Source: Ochrobactrum quorumnocens
GTDB taxonomy: Bacteria; Pseudomonadota; Alphaproteobacteria; Rhizobiales; Rhizobiaceae
Length of the DNA: 64,000 nucleotides
Assembly: GCF_002278035.1 (NCBI RefSeq)
Contig: NZ_CP022604.1
Span: forward strand, 1,907,501-1,971,500
Reading direction: 5' to 3'
The notes beneath the pieces are model-generated. The model saw only the letters and a list, made by a program, of their open reading frames with translations, made no database searches and was not told where the DNA came from. A program made the translations under genes and the position numbers. Positions 26,295 through 34,181 of this stretch are shown here, one piece after another. The stretch's first letter is position 1. Each line of letters begins with the position of its first letter.

Positions 26295-27089
26295 ATGACG
26301 TTATCGACGCGTATTGCGCCGCACCTTCCTTATCTTCGTCGTTTTTCGCGCGCCCTGACAGGCTCGCAGGCATCGGGTGATGCCTATGTTGCAGCAACAT
26401 TGGAAGCTTTGATCGCAGATATCAGTATCTTCCCGCCTTCATCTGCTGATCGAATTGCTCTTTATCGACTGTTCTGCAGTCTCTACAAGACGGCGTCCGT
26501 CCAGATACCGGAACCTGCGTCTGAATTTGCATGGGAAAAGCAGGCAGCAAGGAACCTGTCTCATATCGCTCCCTTGCCGCGACAGGCATTTTTGCTCGTT
26601 GCAGTCGAGGGCTTCAATGATCGTGAGGCAGCCGAAATTCTCGAACTGGAAGAAAGTGAATTTGGTCGGATTCTGGCAGCCGCTTCCACCGAAATCTCGA
26701 AGCAGGTCGCGACCCGCATCATGATCATCGAAGACGAACCGCTGATTGCCATGGACATCGAACAGATGGTCGAAAGTCTGGGTCATGAAGTGGTTGGTAT
26801 TGCGCGCACTAAGGATGAAGCGCTTGCGCTGTATAAGCGCGAAAAGCCACGCATGGTGCTTGCGGATATTCAGCTTGCGGATGGAAGCTCGGGTATCGAT
26901 GCGGTCAATGAAATTCTGCAGGATGATACTGTTCCTGTGATCTTCATCACGGCTTTCCCGGAACGCCTCCTCACAGGCGAACGGCCTGAGCCGACCTTCC
27001 TTGTGACCAAGCCGTTTAATCCCGACATGGTCAAGGCGCTTATCAGCCAAGCCCTGTTTTTTGAGGAAGCCGCTCAAGTCGCAGCCTAA
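26295..27089 (+). CDS. phyR: Response regulator PhyR (sigma-like + receiver)
   Basis: 264 residues. The N-terminal half (about 1-135) imitates an ECF sigma factor. The C-terminal half (about 141-258) is a receiver with acidic pocket IIEDEPLIAMD, phosphoacceptor Asp191 in MVLADIQLADG and Lys239 in FLVTKPF. When phosphorylated it binds NepR and frees EcfG. GGAG lies 10 nt before the ATG. It is divergent from nepR-ecfG. Confidence 0.95.
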   Translation: MTLSTRIAPHLPYLRRFSRALTGSQASGDAYVAATLEALIADISIFPPSSADRIALYRLFCSLYKTASVQIPEPASEFAWEKQAARNLSHIAPLPRQAFLLVAVEGFNDREAAEILELEESEFGRILAAASTEISKQVATRIMIIEDEPLIAMDIEQMVESLGHEVVGIARTKDEALALYKREKPRMVLADIQLADGSSGIDAVNEILQDDTVPVIFITAFPERLLTGERPEPTFLVTKPFNPDMVKALISQALFFEEAAQVAA

Positions 27090-27225
27090 AAACACACGAT
27101 AGAGCCCATAAGTTAGTGCCCCCTGTAAAGAAAATCTTTTCAGGGGCATTAGCTTTCAGCAAACAATCATCCGCTTGAAAACGCGTGATTTTTTTGGGTC
27201 TGGACCTGCAAATTGTCTATTCCAA

Positions 27226-27251
27226 GGAACCAAAAGCATAGACAGAACGTT
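27226..27251 (+). promoter_or_regulatory. Sigma-EcfG promoter of the DUF1328 gene
   Basis: GGAAC (27226-27230), 17 nt, CGTT (27248-27251), about 32 bp before the ATG at 27283. Spacing is within the allowed 16-17 nt. Confidence 0.8.
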
Positions 27252-27282
27252 TCCCTTTCAATCAATGAAAAGGAGAACCAAA

Positions 27283-27447
27283 ATGCTTTATTACGCTCTC
27301 GTTTTTCTCGTGGTAGCTCTGGTCGCAGGTGCTTTGGGCTTTGGTGGTATCGCTGGCGCATCAGCCGGTATCGCACAGATTCTGTTCTTCGTATTCCTGG
27401 CGCTGCTCGTCGTATCGCTGATCGCTTCTGCTATCCGCAAGGCTTAA
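27283..27447 (+). CDS. DUF1328 (YtjA-type) small membrane protein
   Basis: 54 residues with two hydrophobic helices: [20 protein letters not shown] and [20 protein letters not shown], joined by a small-residue turn GGIAGASA. Length and pattern match DUF1328/YtjA. AAGGAG is 7 nt upstream of the ATG. An EcfG promoter lies just before it, so it is a likely general-stress regulon member. Biochemical role is unknown. Confidence 0.9.
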   Translation: MLYYALVFLVVALVAGALGFGGIAGASAGIAQILFFVFLALLVVSLIASAIRKA

Positions 27448-27652
27448 ACGATAGAAGGAATATTGCTGGTAGAGGGCATATTTCAGCCCTCCCCCAGCCC
27501 ACAAATAGATCGCGTCGTGATAAGGCTCCAGCCAACGGCGCGATCATTCGTCTTCGAAACAATCAGACGTTCTTAAACTCTCTATTTCAAAACACAATTT
27601 TATCGATCACCAAGCTATTTTCATTCTACAACGGACGGCAGTTGAGGCATTC

Positions 27653-28660
27653 ATGACAGCATCAAACCCAACTCTCAAAGAAACAGAGCCGGATGCTTCA
27701 CGTTTGCGCGCATTGTTGCGAGCCGTGCGGAACAGCAATGTTTGCGTTCTCTATCAAACACCCGACCTCCTTTACTCATGGGGCGAAAACATCCCCACTT
27801 ACTGGCAGGAAAAATGGAAAGCGGGCGGCAAGGATTGCGATTTTATCTTCTCCACATCCATGTCGCGGCTTGATCATGCAAAACAGACAGCACTCGAAAC
27901 TGGCACGGCACAGAATGTCGAGTTGGCTATCAACGACGGCGATAAACTTCGCTGGATAGAGTTTCACATTGATTGCGATCGCGATTCCGATGGAACCGTA
28001 TTGGGGCTGGTCACCACGGCTCTTGAAATCAGCGAGCTGAAACGCCGCGAACAAGTGTTGAAAACATTGTTGCGCGAGGTCAGCCACCGCTCAAAGAATT
28101 TGCTCGCCATTGTTCAGAGCATTGCCAGCCAAACGGCTCGCTTCACTGATTCTGTCGATGACTTTCTTCTAAAATTTCGCGGTCGTATCCAGTCCCTCTC
28201 CTATTCTCAGGATCTGGTGACCGATTCCAATTGGCACGGCGCATTGTTTCTCGATCTCGTCCGCTCACAGATTGAAAAATATATCGACATTAACGATGAG
28301 CGCCTGATCATCGAAAGCGACAATCCTTATCTTTTCCCAGGTGCTGCATTGCATGTCGGCCTTGCTCTGCATGAGCTGATTATCAACGCGACATCTTTTG
28401 GCGGGCTTTCGATCCCTTATGGACGCGTTATCATCTCCGCAAAAATCCACCGTACGGAAAAAGGTGACGAGGAGCTGGTTTTTCATTGGGAAGAAACCAA
28501 CCCGTCTATGCCCGAAGTCTATCAACACGATCCGCGCTTTGGCAGCGCCGTTCTACAACGCATTGTTCCCTCAGCTGTGGGTGGACATGCTGAATACCGC
28601 GTGGATGGCGCAGGCGCTGTCTATTCTCTTACGGTTCCGGCAGAACAATTCGATTCTTAG
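27653..28660 (+). CDS. PAS-like/HWE-family sensor histidine kinase
   Basis: 335 residues, soluble. An N-terminal PAS-like sensory region (about 15-130) is followed by the phosphoacceptor His145 in REVSHRSKNLLAIVQSIASQTAR, an Asn box HELIINATSFGGLS (Asn about 245), and the family-defining His-Trp-Glu in LVFHWEE (about 278-280). HWE kinases often feed PhyR or single-domain receivers. No receiver gene is adjacent other than phyR about 560 bp upstream, so input to the stress response is plausible but not proven. Confidence 0.87.
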   Translation: MTASNPTLKETEPDASRLRALLRAVRNSNVCVLYQTPDLLYSWGENIPTYWQEKWKAGGKDCDFIFSTSMSRLDHAKQTALETGTAQNVELAINDGDKLRWIEFHIDCDRDSDGTVLGLVTTALEISELKRREQVLKTLLREVSHRSKNLLAIVQSIASQTARFTDSVDDFLLKFRGRIQSLSYSQDLVTDSNWHGALFLDLVRSQIEKYIDINDERLIIESDNPYLFPGAALHVGLALHELIINATSFGGLSIPYGRVIISAKIHRTEKGDEELVFHWEETNPSMPEVYQHDPRFGSAVLQRIVPSAVGGHAEYRVDGAGAVYSLTVPAEQFDS

Positions 28661-29010
28661 AAAGACCAGCGCATCGGCCCTAAAATCGGAATCGATTTTG
28701 GGAAAGCACGATGCGTAGAGCCAGTAAGTTAGAACCTGCTTTGGGCCGCCGAAAGGCTGCATGGGCTCTGAAGAATGCCGCGCTCAAATGGATTCATTTG
28801 AGCTCCCGCGAACATGCAACAATTAAATGAACCTAGAGCACGTGCCACGGGTGCGATTAAAGCATTTCCAGCAAAAAGTGCGAAGTGATTTTGCGTTGGA
28901 TAATGCGTAAAAACAAACAGTTACAGCGGTTCTAACGTTTCAGTCTTAACTGGAACCGCTATAGCGCGACACGCTCAATTGGCCCATCAATCCAAGTCAC
29001 ACGACAAAAG
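28661..29010. repeat. Cluster of several palindromic repeat types
   Basis: In order: GCGCATCGGCCCTAAAATCGG with CGATTTTGGGAAAGCACGATGCG (28671-28718); CTCAAATGGATTCATTTGAG (about 28783-28803); CTAGAGCACGTGCCACGGGTGCG (about 28833-28855); the GCATTTCCAGCAAAAAGTGCG type (28860-28915); and GCGGTTCTAACG with GGAACCGC (about 28925-28962). No gene is seen in this interval. Confidence 0.7.
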
Positions 29011-29044
29011 AAAAGCCGTTATGGTCCTCACCACAACGGCTTTA
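29011..29044 (+). terminator. Hairpin with terminator shape in the repeat-rich gap
   Basis: AAAGCCGTTATGG and CCACAACGGCTTT around TCCTCA. It is about 350 nt past the kinase stop. From 29045 to 29202 there are two further stems (GACTGC/GCAGTC around 29135-29165; GAGGGA/TCCCTC at about 29188-29205, followed by a T-rich run). I see no credible ORF here; a small RNA is possible. Confidence 0.45.
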
Positions 29045-29202
29045 CTCTGAATATGCGGAACGCCAGCTGCATAAACGGGGGCGTCTGCGCGGCATTCTCG
29101 CTGTCCACTTCATACGGGGAGATTGAAGTGAACGATGAAGACTGCTTGCGGGGCGGGTTGCAGTCCTCATAGCAAAAACGCCAGTTGAGGGATTTGGTTC
29201 CC

Positions 29203-29628
29203 TCAGGATTTTATTTTTTTGCAATAAAGTTCGAGACGGTGATGAACGATCTCATATCCGAGCGAACGCGCAATCTCTTCCTGCAATTTTTCGATTTTGT
29301 CAGAGCGGAATTCGACCACATCGCCACTATCCATATCAATAATATGGTCATGATGTGCGCCACTCGCCTGTTCGAACCGGGACGGTCCACCAGCAAAGGC
29401 GTGGCGGTGGATCGCACCTAGCTCTTCGAGCAGTTTCATAGTCCGGTAAACGGTGGATAGCGAAATGCTATTGTCGATCTCGACCGCACGCCGGAAAATC
29501 TCCAGCGCGTCCGGGTGATCTTCCGTCTCAGTCAATATGTTCAGGATGATGCGGCGCGGCCGCGTAATGCGGACACCAGCCTGCCTCAACTCCTGCTCAT
29601 AATCGGGTTTCTTATACGATTCACTCAT
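29203..29628 (-). CDS. Fur-family transcriptional regulator
   Basis: 141 residues. The winged helix (about 10-85) has [59 protein letters not shown]. The C-terminal metal/dimer part has [21 protein letters not shown], which carries the HHDH metal site. It resembles the Fur/Mur branch of alphaproteobacteria rather than Irr (no haem motif) or Zur (no clear CxxC pair). The ATG at 29628 gives the usual Fur length. A perfect palindrome 25 bp upstream is a candidate operator, so autoregulation is likely. The metal sensed cannot be settled here. Confidence 0.85.
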   Translation of the reverse strand: MSESYKKPDYEQELRQAGVRITRPRRIILNILTETEDHPDALEIFRRAVEIDNSISLSTVYRTMKLLEELGAIHRHAFAGGPSRFEQASGAHHDHIIDMDSGDVVEFRSDKIEKLQEEIARSLGYEIVHHRLELYCKKIKS

Positions 29629-29652
29629 GCTGAGATTATGCACCGGCAATGC

Positions 29653-29678
29653 TCCAGTTGCAAATTTTTGCAACTGGA
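29653..29678. promoter_or_regulatory. 26-bp perfect palindrome, candidate Fur-family operator
   Basis: Arms of 12 bp (TCCAGTTGCAAA and TTTGCAACTGGA) flank TT. The TTGCAA...TTGCAA core is like AT-rich Fur/Mur boxes of Rhizobiales. It lies 25 bp before the Fur-family gene. Confidence 0.65.
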
Positions 29679-29743
29679 ATGGCAAACATCTCCCCAGACC
29701 ATTTTCTGATCACCCTTGCTAATGAGGGCTCTTCATCGTGCGA

Positions 29744-30001
29744 TCACAAATAGGCAAGCGGTGAGAGGCTCAGAATGAAGCCTATAAAGGCAACAAAGCT
29801 GCGCCAGTAAAATAGGCCCCAGAGACCGGATATGATCCCCACGGGTGCCGTGTAGACACAGAATATCACCAGATATCCGTCGTTACCCACGCCGAAGAAA
29901 ACAAGATAGTAGAAAATGAATGCGGTTATTGCGCCAAAGATCAGGGATATAATCGCCGAGAAGCACCAGTTCTGCTTCCTGATAGATTTCGCTTGGTTCA
30001 T
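29744..30001 (-). CDS. Hypothetical small integral membrane protein
   Basis: 85 residues with three hydrophobic segments: NWCFSAIISLIFGAITAFIFYYLVFFG (about 11-37), YLVIFCVYTAPVGIISGLWGLFYW (about 43-66) and SFVAFIGFILSLSPLAYL (about 68-85). I recognise no family. Reading frame quality and helix pattern support a real gene. It is 105 nt downstream of the LprI-like gene on the same strand. Confidence 0.55.
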   Translation of the reverse strand: MNQAKSIRKQNWCFSAIISLIFGAITAFIFYYLVFFGVGNDGYLVIFCVYTAPVGIISGLWGLFYWRSFVAFIGFILSLSPLAYL

Positions 30002-30106
30002 ACAGAGCCGATTCTCCGATTAGTCCCTGAGCAGAATAGGCACCTTGGCCGAAGGTTCTGATACAACCAAGGATGTCGGCCCCATTACCAGCGCGGTGTG
30101 CACCGA

Positions 30107-30784
30107 TTATGGTGCACCAACGCGAAAATAGGTGCCGGCCGCAGTGCCAAAGCCACCGGAAGTAGACTCATCGCAAAATTGTGTAGGAATTTTCAAGGTT
30201 GCTCCTTCCAACTGAAGCACAAGGGGTCCGGACCCGCCCTTAAACTCTGCCTCACCCGGTGTTTTCTGCTCAAGCACACCCTCGAAGTTGCACACCCAGC
30301 TCCCATTCGCCTGATCGGCAACGTTGATTTTCACCGACAGCTGGCCTGATGTATTTTTTTCCAGCTCTACGAGGCCCCATTCGTTGCGCCAGTTGCCTTC
30401 AAAGGATGAGTTGCTGGTGACCGATATCCAGTTGAGGAACTCTGCGCGCATTTCTGTCCGGTCCAGCAAACCTTGCAGTTTGCTTTCTTGATTAGATAAA
30501 TTGCTTTCAAACGCCTGAGTGCGCAACCGAATGAAGTCGCCCTGATCCACACGAAGTGCTTCCTTCAATGCAGGATCGGCTCTTTCAATCAGTGCAGAAT
30601 ACGCAATCGACATAGCACGGTCTGCCTCGGCAATCTCTTCCTTAGAACAAATCGCCTTTTCCGTTGCAGTCGAAGCTTTTCCGCAGTCAAACCCTGCTTG
30701 GGCCAATGCTGGAACAAGGGGGAATGCGTACATTCCTAAAGCGGCGCAGAAGACAGCGGAGTATTTCGTATGACGCATTTTCAC
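30107..30784 (-). CDS. LprI/DUF1311-type exported protein
   Basis: 225 residues. A signal peptide (about 1-29, ending PALAQA) is followed by the lysozyme-inhibitor LprI-like motif FDCGKASTATEKAICSKEEIAEADRAMSIAYSAL (about 32-66). The rest (about 120-225) is a beta-rich domain with two more Cys that I do not recognise. LprI proteins bind lysozyme in mycobacteria; activity of this one is not implied. Periplasmic location is predicted. Confidence 0.75.
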   Translation of the reverse strand: MKMRHTKYSAVFCAALGMYAFPLVPALAQAGFDCGKASTATEKAICSKEEIAEADRAMSIAYSALIERADPALKEALRVDQGDFIRLRTQAFESNLSNQESKLQGLLDRTEMRAEFLNWISVTSNSSFEGNWRNEWGLVELEKNTSGQLSVKINVADQANGSWVCNFEGVLEQKTPGEAEFKGGSGPLVLQLEGATLKIPTQFCDESTSGGFGTAAGTYFRVGAP

Positions 30785-30996
30785 CCTCAGTATTTAGCTC
30801 TTCAACTGTCGTCGATATATCTGTGATCAGGAGTAGACTTGTAATGGCTTTATGCCGTGCATCAAACTCTTTAAGCAACGTTTGCGTCCAATGCTAGAGG
30901 CTACCGCTTCAACCAGTCAGCGCGCGAACGTCTCTCCAAATTGAACAGACGTCAATTCGCGAGCAAGAGCCATTTTAATTGAAGGTGTTGAAATCT

Positions 30997-31071
30997 TGGT
31001 ACGCCCAAGGGGAATCGAACCCCTGTTTGCGCCGTGAGAGGGCGCCGTCCTAACCGCTAGACGATGGGCGC
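30997..31071 (-). tRNA. tRNA-Glu (CTC), 3' CCA encoded
   Basis: Read from 31071: acceptor GCGCCCA pairs with TGGGCGT (one G-U), the D-arm contains TCTAGCGGTTAGGAC, the anticodon loop CCCTCTCAC gives CTC, and the T-arm is AGGGGTTCGATTCCCCT. Discriminator A is followed by encoded CCA at 30997-30999. Total is 75 nt. Confidence 0.95.
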
Positions 31072-31172
31072 AGAGCCAAGTAGCTTCCGCTGATATAGAC
31101 CTGACAAGCCCAAAGCGCAATGCCAGCTGATATTGAAAAGGGCGACAAAACTGCCGCCCTGTAACTCATGAA

Positions 31173-31655
31173 TTACTCGACATTACCGAGCTTGATGCGG
31201 CCAATGATACGGGACTCGCGATAATCGTAAACGATAATCTCAGTGCCGCCGTCTGGCAGCAAAGTTTCCAGCGAAAGCTGCTGGCCAGACAGGCTTTGCG
31301 ACAGCAGGCGCGTACCCGGCGCAAGTTCAATCTGCGATTCAATCAGCTTGATTGGCTCAGGCAGCGAGGGTGCAATTGCAGCCTGTCCCGGAATGTCTGT
31401 GCGCGCAGCTTCTGTTTCGCTTGCGTCCGGCGCGCGATTGATCTTGTAGACAACTGCGACAAGCACAGCCATAAGACCTATCAACATAACACCGATGGAA
31501 ACTGCAAGCAGACGGATCATCTTGCGACGGACTTTCTCCATCGCTGGATCAAGCGGGGGTTCCGGCTGTTGTTGTTCCGGATAATAGCCCTGCTGATAGT
31601 CCTGATATCCTGAATCCTGCTGATTCTGATATCTGGGATAGTGTGGATCCTGCAT
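31173..31655 (-). CDS. DUF6476-like single-pass membrane protein
   Basis: 160 residues. A Gln/Tyr/Pro-rich cytosolic N-terminus (about 1-38) precedes a basic stretch and one transmembrane helix (MEKVRRKMIRLLAVSIGVMLIGLMAVLVAVVYKI, helix about 47-70). A small periplasmic domain ends ...GTEIIVYDYRESRIIGRIKL. This matches the conserved DUF6476 family of Rhizobiales as I recall it. Start codons at 31712 and 31673 are possible; 31655 avoids a long overlap with the divergent rluD. Confidence 0.65.
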   Translation of the reverse strand: MQDPHYPRYQNQQDSGYQDYQQGYYPEQQQPEPPLDPAMEKVRRKMIRLLAVSIGVMLIGLMAVLVAVVYKINRAPDASETEAARTDIPGQAAIAPSLPEPIKLIESQIELAPGTRLLSQSLSGQQLSLETLLPDGGTEIIVYDYRESRIIGRIKLGNVE

Positions 31656-31712
31656 TAAATGACTCCGGTTCATGCACCCGCGTGGGCGCGTGATAACGAA
31701 GGGAAGAGACAA

Positions 31713-32717
31713 TTGAAAGAACTAATTGCCGACCTAGATGCTGCAGGCAAAAGATTAGACCAGTGGCTGGCCGCAGCATTGGGGCCGGAACTCTCCCGCA
31801 GTCGCGTCCAGTCCCTGATTGCTGAGGGTCATGTGACCCTCGATGGTATTCCCGCCAGCGGTGCCAAGCAAAAGCTGCGCGAAGGCATGAAGATTGCCAT
31901 CGTGCTGCCTGAGCCTGAACCTGCCGATCCGCAAGGCGAGAACATCCCGCTGGATATTCTCTATGAAGACGATGATCTCATCGTCATCAACAAGCCCGCA
32001 GGCCTTGTTGTCCATCCGGGGAACGGCAATTGGACGGGAACGCTTGTTAATGCCCTCATATATCATTGTGGCGATAGCTTGTCCGGTATCGGTGGAATCC
32101 GCCGTCCCGGCATCGTTCATCGTCTGGACAAGGATACAAGTGGCGTTATGGTTGTTGCCAAGAATGACCGTTCCCATCGCCATTTGAGCGAACAGTTTGC
32201 CGATCACGGTCGCACCGGCGATCTGGAACGCGCTTATCTTGCACTCGTCTGGGGCATGACTGAGCGCCCGCAAGGTGTGATTGATGCCCATCTTGGCCGC
32301 TCGCATCGCGATCGCACCAAACAGGCCGTCGTGAAAGAAGAGCGCGAAGATGCGCGCCACGCGGTCACCCATTATTCGACGATTGAGAAGTTTGCACCAC
32401 AGGAAGATGCAACCTCGCTTGCTTCGTTGGTCGAGTGCCGTCTCGAAACGGGTCGCACGCATCAGATCCGTGTTCACATGGCCCATATCGGCCATCCGCT
32501 TGTCGGCGACATGGACTATGGCAGTGCCTATAAAACCAAAGCCAACAAGCTGCCAGAACCGCTCAAGAATGCCGTACACGGCTTCCACCGCCAAGCGCTG
32601 CATGCATGGCTTCTCGCTTTCACGCATCCCGCAACAGAAGAGCTAATGCGCTTTGAAGCAGCGATGCCGGAAGATATGAAACACCTTTTGGAAAGTTTCC
32701 GCAGCCACTCTATATAA
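31713..32717 (+). CDS. rluD: RluD-type 23S rRNA pseudouridine synthase
   Basis: An S4 RNA-binding domain (about 10-70: RLDQWLAAALGPELSRSRVQSLIAEGHVTLDG) precedes the RluA-family catalytic domain with the active Asp in PGIVHRLDKDTSGVMVVAK, then LETGRTHQIRVHMAHIGHPLVGD. RluD makes pseudouridines in helix 69 of 23S rRNA. A TTG start at 31713 with AGGGAAGAG upstream leaves room for the divergent gene; an ATG at 31659 would add 18 residues and almost touch the neighbour. The assignment to RluD rather than RluC is likely but not certain. Confidence 0.87.
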   Translation: MKELIADLDAAGKRLDQWLAAALGPELSRSRVQSLIAEGHVTLDGIPASGAKQKLREGMKIAIVLPEPEPADPQGENIPLDILYEDDDLIVINKPAGLVVHPGNGNWTGTLVNALIYHCGDSLSGIGGIRRPGIVHRLDKDTSGVMVVAKNDRSHRHLSEQFADHGRTGDLERAYLALVWGMTERPQGVIDAHLGRSHRDRTKQAVVKEEREDARHAVTHYSTIEKFAPQEDATSLASLVECRLETGRTHQIRVHMAHIGHPLVGDMDYGSAYKTKANKLPEPLKNAVHGFHRQALHAWLLAFTHPATEELMRFEAAMPEDMKHLLESFRSHSI

Positions 32718-32763
32718 AGCCTGTAAAGAATATCGGGCTCGTTTTTGGGCCACTCATGACTAT

Positions 32764-32825
32764 GTTTAAGCTCATCCCGAAAAGTGTGAAACGGTTTTCG
32801 GATGGGATGTGCGTGAACACAAATA
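32764..32825. repeat. Palindromic repeat copy (CATCCCGAAAAGTGTG type)
   Basis: GCTCATCCCGAAAAGTGTG with GGTTTTCGGATGGGATG, nearly the same as the copy at 11577. It lies between rluD and rpoH. From 32826 to 33030 there is a probable rpoH leader with GC-rich inverted segments (AGGCTC near 32948 and GAGCCT near 33003) but no gene. Confidence 0.7.
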
Positions 32826-33030
32826 GCAAGGGTGCTTATCGCAGCATCATGGATGAGCATGTGCTCCCTTGCTGTTCACATTCTAGTGACAGATTGTTTC
32901 ATGAGTTTAAAGATCGTGTTTTCGCCAAAATCGTGCCTATATATGGAGGCTCGCGTGTGGGAAGTGCAGGAGGCAGCCCCCGCGACAGGTTCGCCAAATG
33001 GGAGCCTGAAACTATAAAGGAGGGTGCTCT

Positions 33031-33942
33031 ATGGCCCAGGTTAATCTCCCCAGCATTACATCCGGTGACGGTGGTCTTACCCGCTATCTTGAAGAAATTC
33101 GTCGTTTCCCAATGCTTCAGCCGCAGGAAGAATACATGCTGGCTAAGCGTTATCATGAACATACTGATGCGAAAGCAGCTCATAAGCTGGTGACCAGCCA
33201 TCTTCGCCTGGTTGCGAAGATTGCAATGGGCTATCGCGGCTATGGCCTGCCGATCGGTGAAGTTATCTCCGAAGGCAATGTCGGCCTGATGCAGGCAGTC
33301 AAGCGCTTTGAACCAGAACGCGGCTTCCGTCTTGCTACTTATGCAATGTGGTGGATCAAGGCGTCGATCCAGGAATATATCCTGCGCTCGTGGAGCCTTG
33401 TGAAGATGGGCACGACTGCCAATCAAAAGCGTCTGTTCTTCAATCTGCGCAAGATGAAGAGCAAAATTCAGGCGCTTGATGACGGCGATCTCAACCCGGA
33501 TCAGGTCAAGCAGATTGCAACCAAGTTGCAAGTCAGCGAAGAAGAAGTCGTTTCCATGAACCGTCGTCTGTCCGGCGATGCTTCGCTCAATGCGCCTCTG
33601 CGCGCGAGTGAAGGGGAATCGGGCGAATGGCAGGATTGGCTGGTCGATGACAGCAGCAGCCAGGAACAGGTTCTGATTGAACAGGACGAGCTGGAAAGCC
33701 GCCGTTCACTGCTCGAACAGGCCATGGACACGCTTAATGATCGCGAACGTCGCATTTTTCAGGCTCGTCGCCTTTCAGAAGACCCAATGACCCTGGAAGA
33801 CCTTTCCGGTGAGTTTGGCATCAGCCGCGAACGCGTGCGTCAGATTGAAGTGCGCGCCTTTGAAAAAGTACAGGCCGCCGTCAAGGCCGCAGCTTTCAAA
33901 CAGCAGAAGGCGTTGAACCATGTCGAGGAAGCTCACGCCTAA
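33031..33942 (+). CDS. rpoH: RNA polymerase heat-shock sigma factor (sigma-32)
   Basis: 303 residues. Region 2 has LVTSHLRLVAKIAMGYRGYGLPIGEVISEGNVGLMQAVKRFEPERGFRLATYAMWWIKASIQEYILRSWSLVKMGTT. The RpoH box is QKRLFFNLR. Region 4 ends ERRIFQARRLSEDPMTLEDLSGEFGISRERVRQIEVRAFEKVQ. It directs chaperone and protease genes on heat shock and is degraded by FtsH, also encoded in this window. AAGGAGGG lies 7 nt before the ATG. Brucellaceae usually carry two rpoH genes; which paralogue this is cannot be told here. Confidence 0.95.
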   Translation: MAQVNLPSITSGDGGLTRYLEEIRRFPMLQPQEEYMLAKRYHEHTDAKAAHKLVTSHLRLVAKIAMGYRGYGLPIGEVISEGNVGLMQAVKRFEPERGFRLATYAMWWIKASIQEYILRSWSLVKMGTTANQKRLFFNLRKMKSKIQALDDGDLNPDQVKQIATKLQVSEEEVVSMNRRLSGDASLNAPLRASEGESGEWQDWLVDDSSSQEQVLIEQDELESRRSLLEQAMDTLNDRERRIFQARRLSEDPMTLEDLSGEFGISRERVRQIEVRAFEKVQAAVKAAAFKQQKALNHVEEAHA

Positions 33943-33968
33943 AATTCTTCTGTCTTTGAAACCAATGT

Positions 33969-34011
33969 CTGCCGCAAATGGATCCCTCCATTTTGCGGCA
34001 GTTTGTTTTTG
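33969..34011 (+). terminator. Terminator of rpoH
   Basis: CTGCCGCAAATGGA and TCCATTTTGCGGCAG form the stem, followed by TTTGTTTTTG. Confidence 0.85.
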
Positions 34012-34181
34012 AAATGCTTGACCAAATTGACAAGCGGATTTTCGGGTAAAATCGAAATGCGCTGTTCGCTACTCGTCGAGTGGTGACGCACTGTCACGCA
34101 ACCGATAAAAATCCGTCAAATAACTGTGACGCAATGGCTTTAGGCAACAGGTGTATTTCACCGAAGCCTAAAGGTCATCCC

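Noticed and set aside
29042..29224. Minus-strand ORF of 60 codons in the repeat-rich gap
   Set aside because: Arg/Ser/Pro-rich translation, no ribosome site, and it overlaps hairpins.
29203..29628. Naming the Fur-family gene irr or zur
   Set aside because: There is no haem-regulatory motif and no clear CxxC structural zinc pair, so only the Fur/Mur branch is supported.
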